Of a stretch of 64,000 nucleotides of DNA, positions 10,314 to 21,300 are shown piece by piece. Both the position numbers and the translations under genes were made by a program. How positions within the stretch are numbered: the stretch's first letter is position 1; the number at the start of each line of letters is the position of its first letter. The notes under the pieces were generated by a model. That model worked only from the letters and a program-made list of their open reading frames with translations, was not told where the DNA came from and did no database searches. This DNA is from Ilex aquifolium (taxonomy: Eukaryota; Streptophyta; Magnoliopsida; Aquifoliales; Aquifoliaceae), in assembly GCA_951799425.1 (NCBI GenBank), contig OX637391.1:24724551-24788550 (forward strand), read 5' to 3'.

Positions 10314-12596
10314 TGTAACACCCCGCATTTTCGTTCATATAGATATATAGATATAGCAAATAATGGTTGTAAAGATGTGGATAGGGGTATTGAAGTGTGT
10401 TTGAACTTTGTAAATTTGAAAAGTAAAGATTTAAAATGTTAATGAAAATCATAGTTGAAATTTAGTTTTAGTGAGTGAAAATATAAAATGTTAGGTCCTA
10501 TAACTTGTATTAGATAGGTTTGGTGTATAAATATGTGTTGGAGAGGTTTGTGATGGATTTGGTTAGTTTTGGAATGGATTGGAAATGGAAAACAAAAGAA
10601 ATAGGCAAAACTGGGTAAATGGTATCGGTACCCCCGATTCCAGAAGGTTTCTTGTACCGGTACTGGGTACCGGTACTGAATGATACCGGTACTGAGTACC
10701 GGTACTACCGAAACCAGACTGTTTATTTTAAAGTCGCGAATTTCGGCCTCTCTCTCTCTCCCTATAAATACTTAAGGCCGACTATTTGAGCCCCATTTCA
10801 GCCTTCTAAACCCTAGGCACCTTTAGAGAGAAAGAGAGGGAGAGAAGAACATCAAAGATAAGGAGAGATACACCATTTTAGAAGATTAAAACCCTAGATT
10901 TCTAAGATTTCACTTCTCTACTCATTCTCTTTTCTTCCATTCTTCACCCACTCTCACCCAAATCTTTTGAAAACCCTAGGGAGAGGAGATTAAAAGGAAA
11001 AGAAAGGAAAGCAAGAAGGTCTTGAAGCTTGGGTATTTGGCTAAAACTCTTGAGCATTGAGGTAGGGGATTTCTTCTCTTTCTCTTACATTGATGTTAGG
11101 GTTAATAAATATGTATGTCTTGATTCTTAATGATATGTATTTGCTATGGCTCCATTGTTTCTTGGTTCTTTTTCAATTGTTAACATGTTTACACAAAGTT
11201 AGGGTTGTATACCCATGAAATCCCTCTTTTGTTTGAAAAACTCTAGTTTTCAAGAGTGATGGGTTTTCCTCTTGAACTCTTCCTTTATTCTTGATTTCAA
11301 AATCATAGTGTTTTGTGTTGAGTAATAAAATGATATTGTTGTGATCTCTTGCATTTTCTTTGTTGGTTATTGAAAATGTCACATGCTTAAATTGGGGATT
11401 TTTAAGATATTCTTGTAAATTGTGAAATTGGGTTTGGTATTGTATCTCTTATGAGTGTGGGATGACCATGGGTGGCCTTTGACGAGATATCGTAGAGTGG
11501 GTAGACGTGTTGCTTGCTCCGTGGGGGTTGGCATTTCTCCTACCACTCGTAGTGGGGTTAGTGCTTTGGTAAGACTAAACCGCTATTGCTCACGGGTGCC
11601 CTGTAAGAGGGTTAGTATACTAATGCCTGGGTTGGATACGTCACTGCCATTGGTGTGGCATACGCCCTTCCTAAAGGCTGGATATCTTTGATAAGATTTG
11701 TGTGAGTGTGTGTGGGTTAGATATTACTCAATGTGTCGATTCATGGGGTGTGCCTTACATCATGTTTGAGATACATATACATATTGATGGATTGTTGTAT
11801 TATTGTGGAAAATGGTTTCCTACAAGGACTTGTGGGAGTATGGGATTCCACAAGGTCTTGTGGGAAAATGGTATATATTTTGGAAAATGGATATGTATTG
11901 GATCTTGGTTTCTTTTACTGTTTATGTAAATTACTGTTGCTACTTAAACTTGAGATCCATTTTAAAATGTCCCTGTTTTACTTCAAAGATTATGTATGCT
12001 ATTTGTAAAATGAGACCGGCCATTTTATATGTTTTTATAAACCTTGTTTGAGTTCGGGAAGATTTTGCTACAGAGCTTCGTGCTCATCCCCTACAATTAA
12101 TATTTTTCTGATTTGGCTTTAGAGGAAGAGCTCGGTGTGAATAAGCCGGGCCTTGGGGAAGCTTCCTTGGAGGGGTACCTAGATCCCGAATGGGACATCT
12201 AGAGATATAGCTTATTTTGCTCTAGACTAGGGGATTTATTTCTGAACAATGTAAAGTCTAGATTCTTTTGAAACTCCGCTGCAATATATTCATGTAATTC
12301 TTTTGGGGAATGTAATTGCCATATCTGGCCTATTCTTTTGGGATAATGTTAAGGATAGTATAGATGGTAAATAGAAATTTTATTGTTATTGGATGATTAA
12401 ATGGACCCTGTGTGGTCAAGTTAATAGAATTGCACAGGTTGTGATTCTTGGGTGGAGCTTCCTGTACAAAGGAGACTCTGCCCAAATTTTGTTAAAATTA
12501 AGAATGTTTCTTATTTGATGGATATATATTTAGTGCTCTCATGATGTGAATGTTTTAGAATGTAATGCCGTCCAGGGTGGTATTTGGGGTGTTACA
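10314..12596 (+). repeat. 3' LTR of outer Tekay-like element
   Basis: 2283 bp, TGTAACACCCC to GGGGTGTTACA. It contains a cluster of ACCGGT-type palindromes (about 10618-10712), then TATAAATA at 10763-10770. Its last 712 bp equal the partial LTR at the window start. It is about 400 bp longer than the LTRs of the inner element. Confidence 0.93.
10763..10770 (+). promoter_or_regulatory. TATA box of outer Tekay LTR
   Basis: TATAAATA follows a CT-repeat and lies about 50 bp downstream of the last palindrome of the ACCGGT cluster. A leader-like pyrimidine/purine-rich stretch follows. Confidence 0.75.
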
Positions 12597-12987
12597 ATCT
12601 TCCACTATGAAGCTTAACCCCGAGGAAATCCAGGCCAAATTGAACAAGTTGTCAAAAAGTGGGAGAGCAGCAAGCGGAAGGCTCAGGTCGGTTCTGGGAG
12701 TAGCTCTGCTCCTCAAACCAAAGTTCAGAAAGTGGGAGAACCAACTTCTTCTTCAGCTGTCAAAGATCTGGTTCCTCCACCTAGCTCTTCTGAGATTGTG
12801 AAGACCCCTCCTTCTCCAAAAACCCAGCCTATCTCAGCGGGAGGTCAGACTTCTCCTTCCTCGTCAGAGATTGAGAAGGCTTTGGAAGTGATCCCGCGTG
12901 TCCGACCTGGTAGTTTCAGATATAGCTCTTCAGGGAAGGTCATTGAGACAACTCTGGTGGATCCTGAGAGCAAGAAGGGGACGCTAC
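12597..12987 (+). pseudogene. Antisense extra ORF of Tat-1, upstream exon fragment
   Basis: The frame reads Ser/Pro/Lys-rich sequence (QIEQVVKKWESSKRKAQ ... EIEKALEVIPRVRPGSFRYS) up to ESKKGTL, where a solo LTR interrupts it. Joining 12987 to 14894 gives KKGTLPDVKEDED without a frame change. The start lies left of the window, beyond the Tekay element that begins this fragment. It resembles the aORF proteins of Tat elements; function unknown. Confidence 0.65.
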
Positions 12988-14888
12988 TGATGAGCACAAA
13001 ATATTGTATATTTCAAGGCCTCATTACATGCATTTTAACTCAACTTTTGCATCTAAGTACTTAGAGTTAGCCGATTTTATGAATAATGTTGAATTCTCGA
13101 GGTTGCATGTTTTTATAGCTTAAATCATGTATTTTAGGACCTTGCAACTATGATGGATGTGTGGTGAGGGTATGTACACATTACATGAAGATTTGAAGGC
13201 TTAAAAGTGAAGAAATCAAGGAGGTATTGGTGTTTGGGAACAAAAGCACCAGCAGCCACACCATTGGGTTGAAGAGCCTCGGTTTTCCTCCATTTTGACC
13301 ATGATTTACTTCGAATCTGAAAAAGTTTAAAACATGAAAGTTGTAGATCTGGATGTCTTCTGTATTGTGTCAAAATTTCAACTCAATCGGACGGTTGGAT
13401 CAAAATTTATGCCAATTTTATGAAAACTGGTCCGGAGCTGAAAAACCATACCGGTACGCTGTACCGGTACTGTACCATACCAGTACTCAGTACCGGTACG
13501 CCGAAGCTACTGGTGTATGAACAGCCCAAAAACGCCTGCAACTCATCTCCACTTGCTTGGGGTCCCACCTACACTTCTCCCACTTGCCTCCCAACATTTC
13601 CTTACACATTTCCATGCCTCCCTTACACAATTAAAAGACTTTGGAGGCCATTGCATTAATGAGGATGGGAGAGAAGGGGTAGCCTGGGGGAGGCTTGTCC
13701 TAGCCTGCAACACCCATCCATTCAGCCCCCTATTGATGGAGGCCTTTCACACAGCTAGGGGGGACCACCATGCACGAAATTTGAAGGCTCACACTCCATA
13801 TACTCAGCATTATTCAGCATTGCAAAATGGGGTGGCTACCTAAGCTTAGTTTTAGTGAAGAAGATGATGAATAGTAGAAAGCTTATGTTCTTCTATTTTC
13901 TTTTCCATTTTCGTTCCTGTAAGCTTTAATCTTCTTGTAATCTTTATTTCTTGCATTGTAATCTCCTTTATTTCAAGTATATTTCAAGTTTAGTCTTGCA
14001 TTTTAGATTTCACCATTAATGCTTTCAAGTTTTCTTCATTTTAAGTTTAAAATGGGTATTGAATATTTTTCTTCATAGTTTACGATTTCTGGCATTGAGT
14101 TAAGCTTTAATCTCCATTTCAATACCATGTCTCTTTATATATTATATGTCTTTCCTTTATGCATGAGTAGCTAGATTTTTAGTTGGCTAATTCAAGGGAG
14201 AATTCCTCTTGGGCCCTCCATTTCAACTTATTTTCTTTCCTCCCCGGTGTACGATGGTTCGATTTGACTGGGTTGAGTGTGGACGTGGTGGTGAGTCTTT
14301 GATATCCCGTAGGCATTTGTCACGGGGTATGCTTGGATCCTCACCTCCATTTGGTTGTGAGGCTTTGATATTCCGTAGACTTGTCACGGTTTATGCTTAG
14401 ATCCTCATTTCCATTTGTCCCGAGCTTCCCACGAATCAATCGTTCATCTATAAACCCTTGGAGGAAGGTTTTGAGTTGAGTTGGTATTCCCATTGGAATG
14501 ACCCTTTGGATTAGCCAACAATTGTTTTCTTGCATTTCCATTCATAAACTTCACTCACAAAACACAAACAAAAGATTTTTCACTTTCTTTACCTTTTGCA
14601 AAATCACCTTCACACAACTTGAACTTTCCTTCCCTGAGGAGACGATCTTGGAATACTTTTCCAAGTAAAACACCGACACACAAAAGACTCTTTGCGATTG
14701 GGGAGCACTTTTGTTCACACACCCGCATTTCATTTCACATTTTGTTCATTCCATTTTCCACCAATCTGTTGTTGCCTAATCTCTTGTATCATTCCGAGGG
14801 AGAGTGACACTCCCTTCACACATACACCATATACACATTAAAGGGATGATATTAAGGGGTTAGGAACTACAACGTTTTTGCTCAATCA
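12988..14888 (+). mobile_element. Solo LTR A, Athila-3 family, inside the Tat-1 extra ORF
   Basis: 1901 bp, starts TGATGAGCAC and ends CTCAATCA, flanked by the perfect duplication GCTAC (12983-12987 and 14889-14893). It matches the LTR starts at 41959 and 60133 and their shared GTTAGGAAC end region. GTACCGGTAC palindromes lie at about 13446-13510. No internal region is present, so it is the product of LTR-LTR recombination. Short open frames inside it are chance. Confidence 0.9.
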
Positions 14889-15992
14889 GCTACCCGACGT
14901 GAAGGAAGATGAAGATTCCTTTTTTAAAAACATGGAGCTCGCCGCAGAGGCTGTTTCCTCTATTCTTCTTGAGTCCGATGTCAAGAGGGCTACCACTATG
15001 GAGCTTCAAGAGTCCATCGCATCAGCTCTTCAGGGAGCAGCTACTGTAAGTCTTGATATTCTTAGGCATCTGCTTAACCTTATGTCATAGCTGTTTACTG
15101 CTTACTTTTTTTACCTGTGCCTCTTTAGATGGCCATCCATGTAAAGGGCCTGCTGAGGAGAGTTCGGTCTTCCGAGTCTTCTGTTAAAGTTCTGAAGGCA
15201 TACGAGCTCAAGGTTGCGGAGCAGTCTTTTGAGAATGAGGATCTCAAAAACCAAGTGAAGGACCTAACTGAACAGCTGGAGAAGCAATCCTCTGATCTCA
15301 AGGGCTTTAAAGCAGCCAAGCTCAAGGCTGAGGAGGGAGAAAAGAAGGCTCGTGACGAGCTAAGGATTATGGGGGAGGAGATGAAGCATAAAACTGAGCT
15401 CTGGGCTAAGGCTAATCAGGATGCTTTTGACGCCCGCAACTCTCTTGAGTTCACAAAGAGAGAATATGACACCATTTGCGAGGCCAATGGGATTCTTCAT
15501 AAGGAGCTCAAGAAGAAGAGTGATTTAATTGCCGAGCTGACTGATGAAGCCACCACCCAATGGGCCTCTGGGTGGCTTGCTTTTCAGCGTAAAGCTTCGA
15601 AGATCTTTCCCGATCTGGATTTTAATTTGCCTATCCCAACAGAGGGGGAATTGGAAACCGACTCTGATGGTGAGGAAGACAACTCAGCTCTTCTCCCTGA
15701 AGCCTCAGTCCAAGATGTACCTGCTCCTCCAGTGATTACTCGTGCTGCATCCTTCTCTGTTGATCTGGTGTCCGAAGCCCTTGAGCAAGGATCATTACTA
15801 GACGGGGCGGAGGCTCTTGGGATCAACATTCCTGAGAATTTTACTGCTCCAACTTCTGGGTCCTTGCCTTCTGAGCTGCCGAGCTCTGCTTCTCCTGTTG
15901 AGGCTGCATCCGCCAAGCTGCAAGATCTTCTGTCCACTCCCCCCCCCCCCAGAAACTTAGGATTTTTTAGTTGTAATCTCTCTTCTTTGTAA
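14889..15992 (+). pseudogene. Antisense extra ORF of Tat-1, downstream exons (coiled-coil protein)
   Basis: An exon to 15045 (PDVKEDEDSFFKN ... ALQGAAT) is followed by an 83-nt intron, 15046-15128 (GTAAG ... TTTAG, phase 0). The last exon, 15129-15992, has about 287 codons. Residues 30-150 of the last exon are strongly coiled-coil (Lys/Glu-rich heptads such as ENEDLKNQVKDLTEQLEKQ). They are followed by a WLAFQRKASKIFPDLDF segment and an acidic, Ser/Pro-rich tail ending NLSSL. It runs opposite to gag-pol. The exons are intact, but the gene is cut by the solo LTR and the Tekay element. Function unknown. Confidence 0.7.
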
Positions 15993-16317
15993 TAAAAATT
16001 TTTTGAGATGCAACTTCGCCTTGGGCTAGGACTTGTGTTACTTTGCAATCTTCATCTGTTTTTCCTTTGCTGGCTTAGCACATATATACCTTCGAATTTC
16101 GATTTCGAACTGTACATTTACTTGTTTTGCTTTATATGCATTTTGCTTTATATACTCCCCTTCCCCCTTTGCTTTGATGGGTGCTGTGCACTTCTTGAAG
16201 CAAAATTACTAGGTTTGAAGAGTATAGGAGACCTGGTGTTATGCTCAATGACTTCCCCTGAGCTGTTGAGCTCGGTAGTTGGTATCTCAGGGATCCCTTC
16301 TCTTTTCTTCTTCATTC
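15993..16317. other. Spacer between extra ORF and 3'-UTR repeats
   Basis: AT-rich sequence with pyrimidine runs. An AATAAAA-like signal just after the stop at 15992 could end the antisense transcript. Nothing else is recognised. Confidence 0.4.
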
Positions 16318-16825
16318 TGAGCCACACAGCTTGATATTGTGAACTGGCGAGTTCCTTCTGAGCTACATGGCTCGTTTTCGTGAACTTAATAGTTCTTACT
16401 GAGCTTCATGGCTCAAGTTTGTGAACTTGATAGTTCTTACTGAGCTTCAGGGCTCGTTGTTGTGAGCTTGATAGTTCTTACTGAGCTTCAGGGCTCGTTT
16501 TTGTGAACTTGAAAGTTCTTACTGAGCTTCAGGGCTCGTTTTTGTGAACTTGAAAGTTCTTACTGAGCTTCAGGGCTCGTTTTTGTGAACTTGATAGTTC
16601 TTACTGAGCTTCAGGGCTCGTTTTGTGAACTTGATAGTTCTTACTGAGCTACTTGACTCTTTTTGTGAACTTGATAGTTTTTACTGAGCTACTTGGCTCT
16701 TTTTGTGAACTTGATAGTTCTTACTGAGCTACTTGGCTCTTTTTGTGAACTTGATAGTTCTTACTGAGCTTTAGGGCTCGTTTTGTGAACTTGATAGTTC
16801 TTACTGAGCTACTTGGCTCTTTCAA
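16318..16825 (-). repeat. 3'-UTR tandem repeat of Tat-1, about 41-bp units, 12 copies plus a partial
   Basis: The unit is GAGCTTCAGGGCTCGTTTTT followed by GTGAACTTGATAGTTCTTACT (40-41 bp). Two variants alternate (TTCAGGGCTCG and TACTTGGCTCT). Each unit holds two inverted repeats, GAGC-loop-GCTC and GAACT-TGAT-AGTTC. The stems are kept while the loops vary. Tandem repeats in the 3' UTR are typical of Tat elements. Confidence 0.9.
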
Positions 16826-16888
16826 TAGACCCTTGGTGAAACAAATTTCATTGTTTTATTGATAAAAATTCTCTTACAAAAAGAGGAC

Positions 16889-18346
16889 TTACTGAAAAAA
16901 TCTTTTGAGATGCTCTGCGTTCAAAGAATGAGGTAATATCTTTCCCTCATCTGTTTGTAATTCGTAGTTTCCGGGTCTGATCACCCTCGAGACGATATAA
17001 GGACCCTCCCAATTTGGTCCCAGCTTCCCATGAGTGGGATCCTTCCTGGCCGGCAAGAGCTTCCTGAGGACCAGATCTCCCACTTTGAAACTTCGGTGTT
17101 TGACTTTCCTGTCATAGTACCTTGCAGCCTTCCTCTGGTAAGCCTTAATGCGACGTAGAGCTGTTTCTCTTTTTTCTTCCACGAGGTCCAAGTTCAACAA
17201 AAGAGACTCATCATTGTGCTGAGACTCTGCAAATTCGGCCCTAGGGGATGGGATTCCAATTTCCACCGGTGCTACTGCCTCTGTTCCAAAAGCTAGGGCG
17301 AATGCAGTCCCCTGAGTCGCTGACCTTGCTGTCGTTCTATAGGCCCATAGTACTTCAGGGATATGCTCCACCCATTTTCCTTTTAAGGCTTCAAGCTTGG
17401 TCTTCAGAGCTGCTTTAATGGTTCTGATGGTGACTTCTGCCTGTCCGTTGGATTGTGGATGGGCTGGGGCCGAAAAGTAATTCTTTATTCCCAGATCAGC
17501 ATAGAACTTCTTGAATTTGGGATTATCGAACTGTTTTCCATTGTCAGAAACGATTGCCCTGGGAATTCCAAACCTGCAAATTATTGATTTCCACGCAAAG
17601 TTTTGAACCTTTTGTTCCGTTATTGTGGTCAGGGGCTCCACTTCAGCCCATTTGGTGAAGTAATCCACCCCAACAATAGCAAACTTACACTGTCCCATGC
17701 CGGTAGGCAGAGGTCCTAGTATGTCCAAACCCCACTGCTGGAAAGGCCAAGGGCTTACTACTGCAGTTAAGAGCTCTGGCGGGCAATGAGGGATATTGGC
17801 ATGCATTTGGCAAATGGTGCATTTTCTGACCAAGTCTACCGCATCTTTGAGTATGGTAGGCCAATAGTAGCCTTGCCTTAATACTTTCACTGCTAGAGCT
17901 CGAGCTCCAATATGGTTGCCGCAAATTTCCTTATGAACCTCTCTGAGTATGTAATTGGCGTCTTCATCTCCCACGCATTTAAGAATTGGTGCTGAAAAAC
18001 CTCGTTTGTATAGGTCTCCCTGCAAAACAGAAAACCTGGCTGACCTGGTCCTTAGTTTCACTGCTTCTTTGGGATCTGTTGGCAGAGTCCCATTCTGTAG
18101 GTACCCCATGATGGGGTCCATCCAGCTTGGTTGACCCTCCACGGGCAGTATTTCCCCATCTTTGACGCATACGGATGGCTCCGTTAGGTGTTCCACTGGA
18201 ATCAGCCTGTCTAAGCTTTCCTGCGAAGCCGTTGCCAATCTAGCTAAGGCGTCAGCTCGGGAGTTTTCGGCTCTGGGGATATGTCTGACTTTAACCCGCA
18301 CAAATTTCCTCATTAATTCTTGCACCTTCCTGAGGTAGAGGACCAT
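16889..18346 (-). CDS. Tat-1 integrase with end of archaeal-type RNase H (pol, after in-frame stop)
   Basis: Continues the polyprotein after the TGA at 18356-18358; residues are numbered from the internal Met at 18346. Residues 1-45 finish the archaeal-type RNase H (AENSRADALARLA). The zinc-binding HHCC is H138, H145, C176, C179. The catalytic DDE is D208 (GLDILGP), D268 (VSDNGKQF) and E304 (NGQAEVTIR), all intact. A GPY-like motif (NWEGPYIVSRV) lies at about 444-454. The protein ends LNAEHLKRFFQ, the usual Tat terminus, so the C-terminus is complete. It would insert cDNA if translated. Whether the stop is read through is unknown; it looks like decay of an Arg codon. Confidence 0.9.
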   Translation of the reverse strand: MVLYLRKVQELMRKFVRVKVRHIPRAENSRADALARLATASQESLDRLIPVEHLTEPSVCVKDGEILPVEGQPSWMDPIMGYLQNGTLPTDPKEAVKLRTRSARFSVLQGDLYKRGFSAPILKCVGDEDANYILREVHKEICGNHIGARALAVKVLRQGYYWPTILKDAVDLVRKCTICQMHANIPHCPPELLTAVVSPWPFQQWGLDILGPLPTGMGQCKFAIVGVDYFTKWAEVEPLTTITEQKVQNFAWKSIICRFGIPRAIVSDNGKQFDNPKFKKFYADLGIKNYFSAPAHPQSNGQAEVTIRTIKAALKTKLEALKGKWVEHIPEVLWAYRTTARSATQGTAFALAFGTEAVAPVEIGIPSPRAEFAESQHNDESLLLNLDLVEEKRETALRRIKAYQRKAARYYDRKVKHRSFKVGDLVLRKLLPARKDPTHGKLGPNWEGPYIVSRVIRPGNYELQTDEGKILPHSLNAEHLKRFFQ

Positions 18347-18355
18347 TTTCTCTCC

Positions 18356-21300
18356 TCATGCCTCGTAAGACTCTTCTATTTGCTTTACTACGAGTTGTGA
18401 GTCACTGCAGATCTCCAATTGCTCCGCCTCCATTGAGTGAGCGAGATTGAGCCCGGCGATGACAGCCTCATACTCAGCCTCATTATTCGAAGCCTTAAAT
18501 CTAAACTTGAGTGCATAATCGACATCTATCCCATCCGGAGAGGTTAGAATCAAGCCTGCGCCACTTCCTTGAGCGTTGGCGGCTCCATCTACCGAAAGCT
18601 TCCATGTAAGGAGGTCTGGCGCTAACTGTGTGGCTTCCGGGGGTGCTGTCGTTGTGAATTTTGCGATGAAATCTGCTAGAACTTGCCCCTTGATTGTAGT
18701 CCTCGGTTTGTACCTGATATCAAACTCACTGAGCTCTATAGCCCACTTAACCAGCCTTCCAGAGGACTCTGGCTTGTGCAACACTTGTTTCATCGGCTGA
18801 TCTGTCGGTACCTCAATAGTATGAGCCTGAAAGTAGGGCCTAAGTCTTCTGGCAGCGGTGACTAAAGCTAAGACGAGTTTTTCCATTTTGGGGTATCTTT
18901 CCTCTGCCCCCCTCAGAGCTCTGCTGCAGTAATATACTGGCTGCTGAGCTCTGTCTTGCTCCCTTACTAGCGCTGCACTGGTTGAAAAGTTCGAGACAGC
19001 TAGATAAAGTGTGAGTACCTCTCCTTCTAAGGGACTCACCAGCACAGGAGGTGAGCTCAGATAGGTCTTTAGTGTCTGGAATGCCTCTTCGCACCGGGTG
19101 TCCCACTGGAACGCCTTCTTCAAGACTTGGAAGAAAGGCTGGCACTTGTCACTTGATCTGGACACAAAGCGGCTCAAGGCTGCTATTCTTCCTGTCAGAC
19201 GTTGGATTTCCCTTGTGTTGGATGGTGGTTGCATGTCCAATACTGCCTTTATCTTCTCGGGGTTAGCTTCAATTCCTCTACTATTGACTATAAAGCCTAG
19301 GAATTTTCCTGTAGATACTCCAAAAGCACACTTGGCGGGGTTGAGCTTCATCTTGTATTCCTTAAGGATTCGGAATGATTCTGCTAAATGTCCAATGTGC
19401 AATTCTGCTTTCAACGACTTTACCAACATGTCGTCGATGTAAACTTCCATGGAAGTTCCAACCTGCTTTTGGAACATCCTGTTTACCAGGCGCTGATAGG
19501 TGGCTCCAGCATTTTTCAACCCAAAGGGCATGACTTGGTAGCAGTACGTTCCTTGTCCAGTCACGAAGGAAGTTTTCTCCTGATCAGCTGGGTCCATCAT
19601 GATCTGGTTGTAACCCGAGAAAGCATCCATGAAGCTGAGGAGCTCGTGCCCAGCAGTGGCATCCACTATTAGGTCAATCCGAGGTAGAGGAAAGCTATCC
19701 TTTGGGCAGGCTCGATTGAGATCCGTGAAGTCGATGCAGAGCCGCCATTTCCCATTAGTCTTCTTTACTAGAACCACATTTGCCAGCCACGTGGGGTAGT
19801 CCACCTCCCTAATGGCCTTAGCGTGGAGGAGCTTGCTGACCTCTTCGTTAATCGCCTTCTGGCGTTCTGGAGCAAAGCACCTCATTTTCTGCTTAACAGA
19901 CTTATAGGTAGGATTCACACTTAGCTTGTGTGTGATGATTGTTGGGTCAATCCCCCTCATGTCTCCTTGACGCCAAGCGAATACTCCTATGTTCTCCTTC
20001 AGGAACTGAATGAGAAGATCCTTAATACCTCTGCTCAGTTTGGATCCGACGTAAGTGAGGTGTTCTGGATCTTCATCAAGCTGAACAGGTTCCAGCTCTT
20101 CCGATGGCATGGGTCTCGCATCTAGCTCATCTCTCATATCCAACTCGTCCAGCTGAACACTTTCAACTTCTTTCTGCTTTGTAGAGGCCATATAGCATTC
20201 TCTTGCTACCCGCTGATCTCCACGGACTACTCCAACCCCATTCTCAGTGGGAAACTTCAAGACCATGTGATAAGCCGAGGGGATAGCTTTCATCGCGTTT
20301 AGAGATGGCCTGCCTAGCAGCATATTATATGCGGATGGCGCATCAACCACCAGGAACTTAACGGTGGTGGTGGTTTGGCAAGGTGGGTCCCCCATTGTTA
20401 ACACCAGCTGTATCGAACCAAGGGGTAACACCCTTTCTCCTAAGAATCCTAACAAGTGTGCACTCACTGGCTCGAGTTTTTCACTGCCTATGCCCATCTT
20501 GTCAAATGCCAGGGCAAAAATGATATCTGCCGAGCTCCCGTTGTCAATCAGAACTCTATGAACAGTTCTGTTGGCCACCACAGCCCTTATTACCAATGGG
20601 TCGTCATGGGGATGTTGGTATCCTTCCAGGTCTGCGTCTGAGAATGTGATGGCTGTGCTTAGACGAGGTGCCTTAGATACTGCTTGTACCTCCAGGGCTT
20701 CTCCAGCTTTGACTCTGCGCAGGTGAGCCTTTCTGGCTGAGCTGGACTCACTACCTCCTGCGAATCCACCAGATATTACTTTGATTTCCCCAAGGGGCTG
20801 TTGGTGTTGTGCGGGAGCTTGCTGCTGAGGTGGGGGTTGAGCTCGGTTTCGATCTTCCTGAGCTACGTAGCGTCGCAGATGTCCTCGTTGGATCAGGAAC
20901 TCTATCTCCCTTTTCAACTGGATGCAGTCGTCTGTTTGATGCCCATGATCTCTATGAAATTCACAAAACTTACTGGGATCTCTTTTTGTCGGGTCTGCCT
21001 TCATCCGGGGTGGCCACTTTAAAAACTTCTCATTCTGCACCTCGTACAAGATTTGGGATACCGTTGCAGTTAGAGGCGTGAGCTGTCGAGGTGGATATCT
21101 TGGCTGTAGTTCTGGCTGCGGTGGGCCTAATCGATCTCTGACGTTACCTCTCCTTTTTGGGGAGCGGTCTCTGTCTCTTCTTGGAGATCTATCACGTCCC
21201 CTTTCTCTTCTGGGACTTCGATCCCTTTTCTTTTCCTCTTTCCCTTTATCTTTCTGTATGGATGAGCTCCCCACCTTCGAGAGGAGGGCTTCCTCACCGT

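Larger units (their letters stand above)
1..12596 (+). mobile_element. Outer Tekay/Del-like Ty3/gypsy element (5' end outside window), non-autonomous, interrupted by a related element
   Basis: The order on the plus strand is: partial 5' LTR (1-712), initiator-Met primer-binding site (717-728), degraded gag-protease (about 880-1860), T-rich tandem repeats (about 1905-2910), integrase C-terminus (3058-3306), an inserted element (3307-9931), the rest of the integrase tail and chromodomain (9932-10272), a polypurine tract and a 3' LTR (10314-12596). Reverse transcriptase, RNase H and the integrase core are absent. The 712 bp of LTR visible at both ends differ at only 7 positions by eye, so the insertion is recent. 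The target duplication cannot be checked; the five bases after the 3' LTR are ATCTT. Lineage is inferred from the chromodomain and PBS. Confidence 0.88.

Noticed and set aside
16318..16825. CRISPR-like array of regular repeats
   Set aside because: The units are contiguous without unique spacers and belong to a plant retrotransposon 3' UTR.
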